NCBI GenBank assembly: GCA_025057415.1
Contig: JANWXI010000020.1
Span: 1-35,406 of the forward strand
DNA length: 35,406 bases
Reading direction: 5' to 3'
From: Chitinophagales bacterium
Lineage (GTDB): Bacteria > Bacteroidota > Bacteroidia > Chitinophagales > LD1
In this document: one piece after another, positions 9,524-19,360 of the stretch
Position numbering within the stretch: position 1 is the stretch's first letter
Layout of the letters: every line of letters starts with the position of its first letter
Made by a program: the position numbers and the translations under genes
Notes under the pieces: model-generated
The model's database searches: none
What the model was told of the DNA's origin: nothing
Seen by the model: the letters and a program-made list of their open reading frames with translations, nothing else

Positions 9524-9531
9524 TATTTTTG
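9524..9531 (+). promoter_or_regulatory. Bacteroidota -7 box before lipoprotein
   Basis: TATTTTTG matches TANNTTTG and ends 9 nt before the ATG at 9541. As at the TonB receptor, the implied leader is only a few nucleotides. No properly spaced TTG is visible. Confidence 0.35.
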
Positions 9532-9540
9532 GCACACGGT

Positions 9541-10044
9541 ATGAAAAGTTTATCAACTATATTCTCAGCAATTCTGCTATCGCTATACGCTTGTAAGTAC
9601 AAAAATGAATACCAACAGGTAAACGCAGGCAACCAGTTCACCCTACACATACCCTCCTGGCTAAAAAAAGATGAAAAGTTGGCTCCCGGCGCACCCTTCC
9701 AATATGCAAACCGGTACCGTAATTTTTATGCTATAGGTATGCCGGTTTCAAAAAGCGACTCGACAAACTTTGAAGGTTTCGTCCGTACCAACCTGGAACG
9801 ACTCAAAGCTACCCTCACCAATCCGCTAGTAACCGATTCACTGCCCGTCAACTACAGCGGTGCAAAGGGTGTGAGGGTTGAAATATGGGGCAAAATGGAC
9901 AATGAAAGTATATACTTCAGCGAGGTTTATTTGCAAACCTCAAAGCAGTATTACCATTTGAGTATATGGACACGTGGCGAAGAGCGCAAACTCAAGTTTA
10001 AAGACGATATAGAACGAATATTAGAATCATTCAAGGAAATTTGA
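9541..10044 (+). CDS. Putative lipoprotein, PsbP/DcrB-like fold suspected
   Basis: A 167-residue protein with a lipoprotein signal peptide: a hydrophobic stretch, then lipobox LYAC with C18 as the likely lipidated residue, so the start at 9541 is preferred over one four codons upstream. The mature part has the pattern of small PsbP/DUF1795-type domains: an opening NQFTLHIPSWLKK strand, a central SEVYLQTSKQYYHLSIWT strand pair and a terminal helix ending ILESFKEI. Such proteins are often envelope proteins of unknown role; the fold call is my inference. Its stop overlaps the next ATG (TGATG), so it is coupled to the following membrane protein. Confidence 0.75.
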   Translation: MKSLSTIFSAILLSLYACKYKNEYQQVNAGNQFTLHIPSWLKKDEKLAPGAPFQYANRYRNFYAIGMPVSKSDSTNFEGFVRTNLERLKATLTNPLVTDSLPVNYSGAKGVRVEIWGKMDNESIYFSEVYLQTSKQYYHLSIWTRGEERKLKFKDDIERILESFKEI

Positions 10045-10418
10045 TGAACAAAGCCACTTTACCATTTTTTATTGGTTTTGGCATTTTGTTTTTCACGCTT
10101 TTGGCGATCAATTTATACATCGCGCAGGGTTACGCGCCTATTTTACACTTGCGCAGCGGTGCACTGTTACTGCTACTCGTAAGCGCGCTTAATCTTTTTT
10201 CATTTTGGATCTTACACACTGCTACATCAAAAAAGCCCGCTACATTTATCAGGGTTTTTATGGGTGTAATGGCAGCCCGCTTGCTGCTTTACATTTTGAC
10301 AGCTGTTTTTTTCCTACTTGTTTTAGAAGAAACGCCTCGCGCAGTGCTGATACATTTTTTGGTTTATTACATAATGTTTACAGCACTGGAAACCTACATG
10401 CTCATCAGGCGCCGGTAA
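10044..10418 (+). CDS. Small four-helix membrane protein
   Basis: A 124-residue protein starting at the ATG that overlaps the preceding stop codon. It is almost entirely four transmembrane helices (about residues 5-27, 36-58, 68-92 and 100-120) with a basic C-terminal tail (LIRRR). No catalytic residues or known family were recognised. It pairs by translational coupling with the upstream lipoprotein, so the two may form one envelope unit. It converges on the PspC-like gene, with 2 bp between the stop codons. Confidence 0.7.
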   Translation: MNKATLPFFIGFGILFFTLLAINLYIAQGYAPILHLRSGALLLLLVSALNLFSFWILHTATSKKPATFIRVFMGVMAARLLLYILTAVFFLLVLEETPRAVLIHFLVYYIMFTALETYMLIRRR

Positions 10419-10420
10419 AA

Positions 10421-10645
10421 TCAGAAATCCCAGACAGGGTTGCGCTTTCCTCTTACATAGTCGCGTAACTTAAGCCAAAACGCTAAAATCATATAAATAA
10501 TGATGGGAGAGCCGATAGTGAGGCAGCTTGCATAAATGAAAAACAAGCGAATATCTTTTGCAGGCATTTTCAGCCGCTCTCCTATCCGCTCACATACTCC
10601 ATACACACTTTGCTCAACCAGAAACTTGAGTGTATCCAGTATCAT
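10421..10645 (-). CDS. PspC-domain small membrane protein
   Basis: A protein of about 74 residues with a PspC-like core: YGVCERIGERLKMPAKDIRL followed by a hydrophobic helix (LFFIYASCLTIGSPIIIYMI) and a basic tail ending NPVWDF. PspC-type proteins are inner-membrane components linked to envelope stress; the Bacteroidota short forms have this single-domain layout. The start is uncertain: ATG at 10645 or at 10657 are both possible, with a GTG at 10660. I use 10645, which gives the usual short N-terminus. It lies just downstream of the giant adhesin gene on the same strand. Confidence 0.75.
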   Translation of the reverse strand: MILDTLKFLVEQSVYGVCERIGERLKMPAKDIRLFFIYASCLTIGSPIIIYMILAFWLKLRDYVRGKRNPVWDF

Positions 10646-10661
10646 GGCAAACAACATCACT

Positions 10662-13600
10662 TTAACGAACTAACGTAACGGATCCCCTCTTTTCAATCAC
10701 TTTGTCGTCTAAAAAGCGGATGCGTGCATAGTAAGTGAATACAGCCGGTTGTTGCATTACACCTTTGTATGAGCCATCCCAACCTTCAAATTGATTGTTG
10801 GTTTCAAACACCAATTCTCCCCAACGGTTGTAGATCATTAAATCAAGTGTTTTGATGCCTTGACCGTAAATCTGGAAAACATCATTGTTACCATCGCCAT
10901 TGGGTGAAAAGGCGTTCGGAATAAACACGGGCAGATTGTTTTCTACGATTACAGTCATGCTTGCTTTTACTTTACAGTTTTTGTTGTATGTAACTGTAAG
11001 CGTATATTCTGTAATTCTGTTATAAGGTGTAGCGAGCGGGCTGGGACAATCTGAGCAACTCAGCCCCTCGGGCGTATGCCAGTCGTAATATTTAATGTCG
11101 CTCAATGGATAGGGGCCAAAATTATTGCTCAGTTGAATGGTTTGACCGAGTTGGATGGTGGTATCGCCCGGAAATACTTCCAGGAATGCCGCTTCGGGCT
11201 GAGGTACTGTAACCGTAAATGTGGTTACACACCCATGGTTGTTAACACCTGTAACGGTATGTTCACCGGCTCCCAGGAAATAGAAACTGTTGTTGTATTG
11301 CAAAGGACCGCCATCAACACTGTATTGGTAGGGCATATTTTGAATCGTTGTACCGGTTATGTGAATAGCTCCGTCTTTATATTCAGTACCGTAGCAGGAT
11401 GTGGAGTCGGTGCTGATAATGTAATTATCAGCCACGGCATCCGGCACATATACTGAGTCAACTTTTGTGCAACCGTTCAGGTCTGCCACTACCACATAAT
11501 ACCAACCCGGCGCTAAACCTCTGATTAGCCCGTCTGTTTCAAAAACAAAGTTGGCAAAATCCTGTGTTGCCGAATAACTGTAAGGCGGTGTAGCACCGGC
11601 AGCATCTACCCGAATAGTACCGTTTTTATCACCCACACATTTTACGGCTGTGGGTGTTAGCGTAAAAGTTAATTCTGTGGGCTCCCCTACTGTGGCAAGG
11701 GCTGAGGCGGTGCACCCTTTGGCATCGGTGGCGACTACCTGATATGTGTTGGCGTAAACCATGTTAACCACCTGACCGCTGTAATTGCCCGGGCTCCAGT
11801 TAAATGCATAGGGTGGTGTGCCACCGGTTGGATTAGCATCTATGGAACCGGTGGGTGAGTTGTAACAAGATGCATCTACTACAGTAGGATTCAATACAAA
11901 TACGGCAGGTTGGTTTAGCGCTACTGTTGCTGATGTACTACAGTTATTGGCATCGGTAACTATCACCTGATAGTTTCCGGCAGGTAGTCCGCTGGCAGGA
12001 TTAGGTCCTGGCGTTCCATTCCATGTATAGCTATATGGACCTGTACCACCCGAAACATTCACCAGAATACTTCCTGTACTTGCGCCATAACATGTTACGT
12101 TACCTACATTTGTACTGTTGATGATGAGTGCCGGAGGTTGATTGACAGTAAGTTGTGCCGTTATGGTACAGTTATTTGCATCTCGGGCCGTAACCGTGTA
12201 GTTGCCAGCTGCAAGAGCATTTGCTGCGGGGCCGGTAAGAGATTGACTATGGCTCCATTGGTAGGTATAGTTGGGTGTACCACCCGTTAAACCCATTTGA
12301 ATAGAGCCGTTAGATCCTCCGAAGCAGGAAACATTGTTGACAACCGGCGTTATCCATTGTAATGGTGCCGAGGGTTGATTAACAGTAAATGCGGCACTCA
12401 CAGTGCAACTATTCTGGTCTGTTACAGTTATCTGGTAAGTACCCGCCTGCAGTGATTGCAACGAAGGTGAGTTACCCGCAGGCGACCAAACATAGTTATA
12501 CCCCGGTGAACCACCTGTCACATTTATGGTAATACTTCCGTTGTTACCGCCGTAGCAGGAAACATGGGTAAGATTTACCAACGCAACATTAATGGCCGAG
12601 GGTTGCGTGATGGTGAAAGTGGCAGTTTGTGTACACTGTGTGTTATCGGTAACTGTTACTTGATAAGTACCGGAACTTAGGTTTTGGGGATCCTCCGTAA
12701 AGCCGGCAGCATTGCTCCATGCATAAGTTAATGGCGAAACGCCATTGGTGACTGTCAGGTTAATAGACCCGTTATTGCCTCCATTACAACTAACGTTTTG
12801 CACTGTACCAGAGATAAGGATTTGCGGCGGCTGATTGACGGTGATGGTTGTAGTAGCGGTGCACAAACTGTCATCGGTAACTTGTACTGTGTATGTTTGA
12901 GCGCTTAGTCCGGTAGCTGTTTTGCCGGTTTGGTTGCCGGGAGTCCACAGATAAGTATAGGGCGGTGTACCGCCTGTAGGATTTACAGTTGCTTGTCCGT
13001 TACTGCCACCATGGCAAATCACATCCGTAATGTTTGGCGGTTGAAAACTAATACCAGTATTAGGTTGTGTAATGTTAAAGGAAGCTGATACAGAACAAAG
13101 ATTTGCATCGGTTACGGTCACGCTGTAAATCCCCGCACTGAGAGAATTAGCTGAAGGTGAATTGAGTGTATTATTGTGCGACCAACTATACGAATAATTT
13201 CCGGTTCCCCCTGCCGGGTTAAATGCAACATAACCATCGTTGCCATTATGGCATCGGACGTTTTTAGTATTCACGTTGTTGATAAGTAATTGCGGGGGTT
13301 GCGTAACCAAAAAACTACCCGTAGCGGAACATTGTTTTGCATCCGTAATGGTGAGGTTATAGCTGCCGTTTGAAAGACCGGTAACTGTGGCCGAGTTAGG
13401 TAATCCGTTGCTCCACAAGAAATTGTATGAGCCGTTACCTCCTGTTGGCGACACAGTAATCTGTCCGTTGCTGCCGCCATGACAGGTAACATGAGTAATT
13501 TGATGGGTAAATGACAATGGTTGCGGTGCAGTTATCGTGATTGTATCGCGTCCCACGCAGTTCAGCGCATCTGTAACGGTGACGTAATATGTCCCCGGTC

Positions 13601-16490
13601 CGAGGTTTACGGCAGAGTCAACATTGCCGGCTCCTGCGTTGGCGCTCCATGTAAATGTGTAGGGAGCATTTCCGTTAGGAATAATTCTGATTTTTGCGTC
13701 AGCAGCTCCACTACATGAAATGGGTGTGATTTGTCGGGTTAAACCCAAATAACCGATGTTGAGTGTAACAGTATCGGTAACCGTGCAAGCCCCGCCACTC
13801 ATGCTCACTACATAGGATGTAGTAACGGCAGGATTAACCGTCACACTTTGCGTACCGCCTACCAGTGTATTACCTGGGTGGGTTCTCCATTGGTAAGAAA
13901 ACGAGTTACCCGGCAACGGTGTACCCGATGGAGTAGCAGTAAGTGTAACATTCTGACCCACGCAAAAGCTCTGGTCAGGTCCGGCGTTTACTTTTACACT
14001 CGTATCAACATTTACGGTAACACTTGCTGTACCGATGCAACCGTTTTGTGAAACAGTTACCTGGTAGGTTTGTGTACTTTGCGGAGAAGCGGTTGGAGAT
14101 TTGATATTGGGATTAGAAACTGCATTGACTCCGGTAGAAGGTGTCCAAACCGTAGTCAGATTGTTGTAATCGGGTTGACACAGTCGCATGCGAAGTTTAG
14201 GGCGTTGTGATGAAGCCAAGGGTGTTCCTGTACCACACTGGTTGGTGTTTCCGGAGGAATACAAGACAGTTCCGGGCACATTCGACACCTGCATCATGTT
14301 GTTTAAACTACCGAATGTGTTGGGGTTAAAGAAGCAAACTTCTATCACGAGATTAGATACACCGTCCCAGTTGTAGGTGGAGTCCAGTTGATGAAAATTC
14401 CATACAGCACCGTTGATTGGTGTGTAGTTTTTGGGACCAAATACAGTTGTAAGACCTGTTTCCCAGTTTGTCAGGGTGGTCTGGCTGGGCGGTACGCATT
14501 TAATGCGGATGGTAAAGTTTTCAAGGGTTGCGTTGCTATTGTAAGTCCCAACCCTCCACGCGAGTTCTCGTATTGTGCCACCACCTCCGAAGATAGGTAG
14601 CAATTCGCTGGCTCTGTACAACATTTGTATTCTCCTGCTGCGCACAGAGTTACCGTAAATGGTAACATTTGTAGTGGGGGAGCCGGTTTGTGTAAAACAA
14701 TTGGCACATAGTGAGTCAATTTTGTCAATTCCGAAGCAGGGTATTTGGGTTACACCACAGTTTAAGGGTTGTGAAATGTAGTTGAGTTGCACTTGTTGAC
14801 CCGGACAAACCATTGCAGGCGTAGCAGAGGCAACTACAGGAGGTCCTACTCCTGCTACGGTTACTCTGAAAGTGTCTGTAAGTGTACAACCATTCGTTAA
14901 ATTGTTAACGGTGAGTGTGTATTTGATAGTTTGCTGTGGATACGCCGTTGGCGCCAATGTGTTGGCAGTTCCAGGCGTTATGTAAGTGGAGGGGGTCCAT
15001 GCGTAAGTGTAGTTTGTGGCAGAGGGTGGGTTTACCGTGGGGGCAAACTGTACAAGTTGATTGGCACAGATGGTAACATCGGGTCCGGCATCAACTGTAA
15101 AATTGGGTTCACTAACATGTATAGTCACTGTATCGCGACCAAAGCAACCCGCAACGAATGCTGTAAGCAAGTAGGTAGTGGTGGTGTCGGGGGCGGCAAG
15201 GGTAGATACACTGTTGGGATTCGCTAAAGAGGCAGCAGGTGTCCACGAATATGTTAAACCACCGCTACCGGTGAGTATGGTGGTTTCTCCCTTGCAGATG
15301 AAGTAGTCAGTTGCCCAGGCATCAGCAAAAATGGAATCCTGTATAGTCACCTGTGCGCTGTCATAGGGCTGGTTATTGCAGGGGTTCAGCAGGTAAATTT
15401 TTACTGTTTCCAGTTGTTCGGGTATTCCATCGTTGAAAACATTGATCGGTATGGTAGCAACGGAGTCACCTGCCGGAATTGTAATGCTGTTGGGTATTGT
15501 GGCATAATCAACACCATTTGTAGCAGTACCCCCTATAGAGTAATTAATTGTGAGGTTGTTAGAGAGAACCGGATTAATTTTAAAACGGAATTGCGCATTT
15601 ACGCAACCTTCCACGGCATTATTAAAGCCCTGACCTGCAGATGTGGTTGCAGTAATTGTAATATTTGTAGATGAAAATGATTTCGCTTCCAGAAAAACTC
15701 CCGAATCAAGAATGCGATCTCCAACATCTCCGATTACAAGAATAATATGGTATGTCTGGCAAGGTATTACAGCAAATTTGGCGGTTAGTACAGTGGTATG
15801 TCCGTCAAAAACCAGCTGGTTACTCGTATTGGTAACGTAATATTGGGTGTAGTTAGTGTAGCATGGTGTAAAAGTGCCATTAGGGGTACCATCGTTTATG
15901 GAATTTATCAATACCGGAAGGTTTGTACCCGGCACCAAAGCAACATTCTGATTAGTATATGAACCGCCACCGGGTTTAGGACCTGATACGAAAAAACCAA
16001 AAGCATCGTTAAACTGCGTACATACGTAATTGGTGTACTCCTCTGATGCAAATACGTAATCAAACGAAACCGTGTCACCTGTAGGTGTAATGTCAAATTC
16101 TAAACGACAACGGTCAAAAGAACCTGCTGTGGAGGGGGAAATGAGATCTACTAGAGGGTCGCCAGGTGCGTTGGCTACAGCAGTACTGGCAAGGCTACTT
16201 ACTGGGTTGTCAATACCGATGTTTCCTGCATTAATGATACAGCTATTTAATACCGTGCCTGTGCTCATTACCACACCGCTATTTATTCCAAGATTTGTGG
16301 CGTTACCACCCGAGAAAGTCCCAATACCACAGTTGTGGCATAGTACAACAGGATTGCTGAGTGTTACTCCCTGCCCCTGTAAACTTTGTAAAAGTTGCGT
16401 AGGATTATTATTGGCAGTGATGACAAACTGTGCATTAATAAGGTTTACACCAGAAATAAACAGCAGTGTAAAACATATTTTATATCTCAT
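10662..16490 (-). CDS. Giant SprB-repeat adhesin, T9SS type B (CHU_C) sorting domain
   Basis: A 1942-residue secreted surface protein starting MRYKICFTLLFISG; four codons further upstream there is only a TTG. Order of parts: signal peptide (1-20); a choice-of-anchor-L-like region to about 280 (VVLCHNCGIGTFSGG, FDYVFASEEYTNYV); a Calx-beta-like segment about 285-400 (NGVDYATIPNSITIPAGDS); PKD/Ig-like segments; an insert of about 200 residues rich in Cys and aromatics (about 585-790); two more PKD-like units; ten to eleven SprB-type repeats with V(T/S)CxGGxNG starts and TYxVTVTDxxxC ends; and a C-terminal gliding-motility-associated domain (FIPNAFSPNGDGNNDVF, IYNRWGELVFET). SprB in Flavobacterium is the mobile gliding adhesin. 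Whether this organism glides is not shown. The long plus-strand frames in this gene are shadows. Confidence 0.93.
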   Translation of the reverse strand: MRYKICFTLLFISGVNLINAQFVITANNNPTQLLQSLQGQGVTLSNPVVLCHNCGIGTFSGGNATNLGINSGVVMSTGTVLNSCIINAGNIGIDNPVSSLASTAVANAPGDPLVDLISPSTAGSFDRCRLEFDITPTGDTVSFDYVFASEEYTNYVCTQFNDAFGFFVSGPKPGGGSYTNQNVALVPGTNLPVLINSINDGTPNGTFTPCYTNYTQYYVTNTSNQLVFDGHTTVLTAKFAVIPCQTYHIILVIGDVGDRILDSGVFLEAKSFSSTNITITATTSAGQGFNNAVEGCVNAQFRFKINPVLSNNLTINYSIGGTATNGVDYATIPNSITIPAGDSVATIPINVFNDGIPEQLETVKIYLLNPCNNQPYDSAQVTIQDSIFADAWATDYFICKGETTILTGSGGLTYSWTPAASLANPNSVSTLAAPDTTTTYLLTAFVAGCFGRDTVTIHVSEPNFTVDAGPDVTICANQLVQFAPTVNPPSATNYTYAWTPSTYITPGTANTLAPTAYPQQTIKYTLTVNNLTNGCTLTDTFRVTVAGVGPPVVASATPAMVCPGQQVQLNYISQPLNCGVTQIPCFGIDKIDSLCANCFTQTGSPTTNVTIYGNSVRSRRIQMLYRASELLPIFGGGGTIRELAWRVGTYNSNATLENFTIRIKCVPPSQTTLTNWETGLTTVFGPKNYTPINGAVWNFHQLDSTYNWDGVSNLVIEVCFFNPNTFGSLNNMMQVSNVPGTVLYSSGNTNQCGTGTPLASSQRPKLRMRLCQPDYNNLTTVWTPSTGVNAVSNPNIKSPTASPQSTQTYQVTVSQNGCIGTASVTVNVDTSVKVNAGPDQSFCVGQNVTLTATPSGTPLPGNSFSYQWRTHPGNTLVGGTQSVTVNPAVTTSYVVSMSGGACTVTDTVTLNIGYLGLTRQITPISCSGAADAKIRIIPNGNAPYTFTWSANAGAGNVDSAVNLGPGTYYVTVTDALNCVGRDTITITAPQPLSFTHQITHVTCHGGSNGQITVSPTGGNGSYNFLWSNGLPNSATVTGLSNGSYNLTITDAKQCSATGSFLVTQPPQLLINNVNTKNVRCHNGNDGYVAFNPAGGTGNYSYSWSHNNTLNSPSANSLSAGIYSVTVTDANLCSVSASFNITQPNTGISFQPPNITDVICHGGSNGQATVNPTGGTPPYTYLWTPGNQTGKTATGLSAQTYTVQVTDDSLCTATTTITVNQPPQILISGTVQNVSCNGGNNGSINLTVTNGVSPLTYAWSNAAGFTEDPQNLSSGTYQVTVTDNTQCTQTATFTITQPSAINVALVNLTHVSCYGGNNGSITINVTGGSPGYNYVWSPAGNSPSLQSLQAGTYQITVTDQNSCTVSAAFTVNQPSAPLQWITPVVNNVSCFGGSNGSIQMGLTGGTPNYTYQWSHSQSLTGPAANALAAGNYTVTARDANNCTITAQLTVNQPPALIINSTNVGNVTCYGASTGSILVNVSGGTGPYSYTWNGTPGPNPASGLPAGNYQVIVTDANNCSTSATVALNQPAVFVLNPTVVDASCYNSPTGSIDANPTGGTPPYAFNWSPGNYSGQVVNMVYANTYQVVATDAKGCTASALATVGEPTELTFTLTPTAVKCVGDKNGTIRVDAAGATPPYSYSATQDFANFVFETDGLIRGLAPGWYYVVVADLNGCTKVDSVYVPDAVADNYIISTDSTSCYGTEYKDGAIHITGTTIQNMPYQYSVDGGPLQYNNSFYFLGAGEHTVTGVNNHGCVTTFTVTVPQPEAAFLEVFPGDTTIQLGQTIQLSNNFGPYPLSDIKYYDWHTPEGLSCSDCPSPLATPYNRITEYTLTVTYNKNCKVKASMTVIVENNLPVFIPNAFSPNGDGNNDVFQIYGQGIKTLDLMIYNRWGELVFETNNQFEGWDGSYKGVMQQPAVFTYYARIRFLDDKVIEKRGSVTLVR
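11190..13740 (-). repeat. Tandem SprB-type protein repeats
   Basis: Ten to eleven consecutive units of about 75-85 residues within the adhesin. Each starts near a VxCxGGxNG motif, passes GGTPPYxYxW, and ends TVTDxxxCxxxxxxxVxQP. The last two units are degenerate. They are similar in protein but clearly diverged in DNA, so this is an old expansion rather than a recent tandem duplication. Confidence 0.85.
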
Positions 16491-16644
16491 AATACGTACC
16501 AATGCCCTGTATATAATTTTTCGGTTACGAAATAAGTAAATATCTGATAATATAACAAGATGTTAAAAAACATGGTTCTGTTGCATTGCAATTATGCTAA
16601 ATTTCAACACTTTCACATGATTTATCAAACTTATGTTTGTAATG

Positions 16645-16652
16645 TACTTTTG
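16645..16652 (+). promoter_or_regulatory. Bacteroidota -7 box before PhoD-like gene
   Basis: TACTTTTG matches TANNTTTG and lies 28 nt before the GTG start of the phosphatase gene. No TTG is visible at the expected -33 position. Confidence 0.4.
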
Positions 16653-16680
16653 TCAATTTTGCAACCTTATAAAAAGTTAG

Positions 16681-19320
16681 GTGAACTTACTTAAAATCAT
16701 AGCGACCCTCGGTACTGTTTATATCGTATTTTTCTCACAAGCACAGCAGTTACGCAGCCACCTGGATCCTACCCTTCGCCCTTTTTACCATGGTGTAGCA
16801 TCCGGTGACCCACTGCCCGATAGGGTCATTATCTGGACCCGCGTAACGCCGGATAGCGGTACTACAGGTGACATAGAGGTGTATTGGCAAATTGCTACTG
16901 ATACCAGTTTTACACAAATCGTTAATTACGGCAAGGCAATTGCTGCCGAAGCTAATGATTATTGCGTAAAGGCCGATGTGTGCGGCTTGCAGCCGGCAAC
17001 ACATTATTACTACATTTTCAATGCTTTAGGCAGAAACTCCATAATAGGTCGCACCAAAACAGCCCCTGCAGCCAATAGCGACAACGACCGGGTACGTATG
17101 GCTGTGGTAAGCTGTGCCGATTATGAAAACGGATACTTTAATGTTTATGAGAGTATTGCGCAAAAAAACAATGTGGATGCCGTAGTTCACCTTGGAGATT
17201 ATATATACGAGTATGAACCGGGCGGCATAGCCATCAGCAACCCGGGAGGCCGCGTTACTGAACCAGACCATGAGGTAGTAACCCTACAAGATTATCGGAT
17301 ACGCCACTCGCACTATAAGCTTGACCAGCAACTCAGGCGTTTGCACCAGGCATACCCGTTTATTGCAGTTTGGGATGACCACGAAACGTGCAATGATGCC
17401 TGGCGCGACGGGGCACAAAACCACCAGCCCGCCACCGAAGGACCGTACCATCTACGCAAAAAAAACGCTACGGAAACTTACTTTAACTGGATGCCCCTTC
17501 GCAAACCCGACCCAAACGACACCTTGCGGATTTTCAGAAAACTGCGATACGGCAAACTGATGGACCTCATCATGCTTGATACCCGACTTTACGACCGTGA
17601 CGAGCAGCAACTCTCCGCTTCAGATGATTCCACACACCGATTGCTCGGCCCCGTTGAAATGAACTGGTTTCTGCAACAACTCAGTGATACTGCCACCCGA
17701 TGGAAAATCATCGGCAATCAGGTAATGTTTGCCCCGGTTAAGGTTTTTGGTATTGCCTTTAATGATGATACGTGGGATGGTTACAACTACGAGCGCCAAC
17801 GAGTACAGCAGCACCTTATGCAACACAACATCAAAAACTTTGTGGTGCTAACGGGCGATATACACACCACCTGGTGCAACGATATTCCGGGTCCTGCCTA
17901 CAATGGTAACACTGGTGTGGGTTCATTGGGTGTAGAATTCGTGGTACCGAGCGTAACATCAGCTAACTCTCCGCTACCCATCGGCTCAGGACTTATACAA
18001 TCCATGAATCCACACATCAAATATGTAAACCTGGACGAGCACGGATACTTTATTCTGGATGTGAATAAACAACGCGTGCAGGCCGATTACACTTTTGTTA
18101 ACACCAACCAACCCGTTTTTACCAATCAAGAAGGTGTAAGTTATTTGGTGAACCATCAACAGGGATTTCTGCAGCAAAGCACACCTCTCGTAAACGTACC
18201 CCATGCCGCTCCACTCCCACCGTTATATTCCAAACAAAATATCGTTTTTTACAAAATCATTGACCGCCACATCACCATCCCTGAAAATACACAGGCAAGC
18301 GCCACGGTAATTCCCTCCCTGCAAATCTGCCCGCCCGTTACACTCAATATTTTGCAAGGAAACCACGGCATTACTCTTTCTTTAAACGGACAACAAGCCA
18401 CATATATACCGGCTCATGACTACCACGGCACCGATACCGTTGGCTTTGTTGTTTGCTCTGCTTCTCAACCGGTTATCTGCGACACCGTATATTGGTATCT
18501 AACCATAACTTCCGTAAAAGATATTGATACCCTAACCATTCACCTTAGCGATAGCACTACATACCTTCATTGTCTTCACTTTGATGATGTGAGCGGACCG
18601 GCTTCACCGGTTGTTCTGTTAACACCCTCTACCGGGCAATTAACCCTCAACGACTCCTGTTTCTCTTACCTCACTGCCGGCAATTACTGCGGCAACGAAA
18701 GAGCCATATTTGCAGCTTGTGACAACACGGGACAATGCGATACTATTGTTTTTATATTCAAAATCAACATACCGGTTAGTACAGGTGTACGCACGGCAGT
18801 TGTACCCAAAAACTCCAACATCGCCCTTTGCAATCTGTTTGACGACCTGGCATGCTCCCCCACGCTCTGGTACGTAGCTTCACAGCCCTCACACGGAACA
18901 TATCAATTACTGGGCGACAGTTGCCTGAAATATTTCCCGCATTTTAATTATACCGGTCAAGATAGCTTTACCGTTATCGGCTGCGATACCTGTTACCCGC
19001 TACACTGCGATACCGCCCGCGTTTACATTACCGTTCAAGAACCGGCAGCAATACATGAACCTGCATACACTGTACTTGGCATACACCCAAACCCTGCAAA
19101 CACGCATGTATGGATACAATATTATATGTTTAGTGATATGCCTTTTGGTTACAGCATCTTTAATGCCGCCGGGCAGTTATTGTCGCAATACAACAGTAAA
19201 GTTAAAAACACCGGACTGCACCATGAAATTATTCCCCTGTTTGATTTACCGGCAGGTCATTACACATTATGGTTGTATTTTGGCAACAACACATACCATA
19301 AAATCATTATCAAAAACTAA
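16681..19320 (+). CDS. Secreted PhoD-like alkaline phosphatase with Ig-like tail and T9SS sorting domain
   Basis: An 879-residue phosphodiesterase/phosphatase likely to release phosphate from organic esters outside the cell. The start is GTG, followed by a signal peptide (1-22). A PhoD N-terminal domain (about 28-130; FYHGVASGDPLPDRVIIWTR) leads to a metallophosphatase domain with the PhoD metal motifs: SCADYENG (144-151), HLGDYIYEYEP (170-180), VWDDHE (230-235), MLDTRLYDRD (298-306) and LTGDIHTTW (390-398). After about residue 530 there are three tandem Ig/cadherin-like units, each with paired CDT-type cysteines, then a T9SS type A sorting domain (GIHPNPANTHVWI, GHYTLWL). Many PhoD enzymes are Tat/Sec exported and end after the catalytic domain, so the tail is a Bacteroidota adaptation. 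No phosphate-regulation genes are adjacent. Confidence 0.93.
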   Translation: MNLLKIIATLGTVYIVFFSQAQQLRSHLDPTLRPFYHGVASGDPLPDRVIIWTRVTPDSGTTGDIEVYWQIATDTSFTQIVNYGKAIAAEANDYCVKADVCGLQPATHYYYIFNALGRNSIIGRTKTAPAANSDNDRVRMAVVSCADYENGYFNVYESIAQKNNVDAVVHLGDYIYEYEPGGIAISNPGGRVTEPDHEVVTLQDYRIRHSHYKLDQQLRRLHQAYPFIAVWDDHETCNDAWRDGAQNHQPATEGPYHLRKKNATETYFNWMPLRKPDPNDTLRIFRKLRYGKLMDLIMLDTRLYDRDEQQLSASDDSTHRLLGPVEMNWFLQQLSDTATRWKIIGNQVMFAPVKVFGIAFNDDTWDGYNYERQRVQQHLMQHNIKNFVVLTGDIHTTWCNDIPGPAYNGNTGVGSLGVEFVVPSVTSANSPLPIGSGLIQSMNPHIKYVNLDEHGYFILDVNKQRVQADYTFVNTNQPVFTNQEGVSYLVNHQQGFLQQSTPLVNVPHAAPLPPLYSKQNIVFYKIIDRHITIPENTQASATVIPSLQICPPVTLNILQGNHGITLSLNGQQATYIPAHDYHGTDTVGFVVCSASQPVICDTVYWYLTITSVKDIDTLTIHLSDSTTYLHCLHFDDVSGPASPVVLLTPSTGQLTLNDSCFSYLTAGNYCGNERAIFAACDNTGQCDTIVFIFKINIPVSTGVRTAVVPKNSNIALCNLFDDLACSPTLWYVASQPSHGTYQLLGDSCLKYFPHFNYTGQDSFTVIGCDTCYPLHCDTARVYITVQEPAAIHEPAYTVLGIHPNPANTHVWIQYYMFSDMPFGYSIFNAAGQLLSQYNSKVKNTGLHHEIIPLFDLPAGHYTLWLYFGNNTYHKIIIKN

Positions 19321-19360
19321 ACGAGTAAATTGTAAACACGCCGCGTAAAAGCACGCTGGC

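Noticed and set aside
11190-13740. Regularly spaced repeats suggesting a CRISPR-like array
   Set aside because: They are in-frame protein repeats (SprB type) of about 240 bp with diverged DNA; there are no short identical repeats and no cas genes.
11076-16539. Many plus-strand ORFs of 60-155 codons inside the adhesin gene
   Set aside because: They are shadows of the repetitive, low-stop coding sequence on the minus strand and have no protein-like features.
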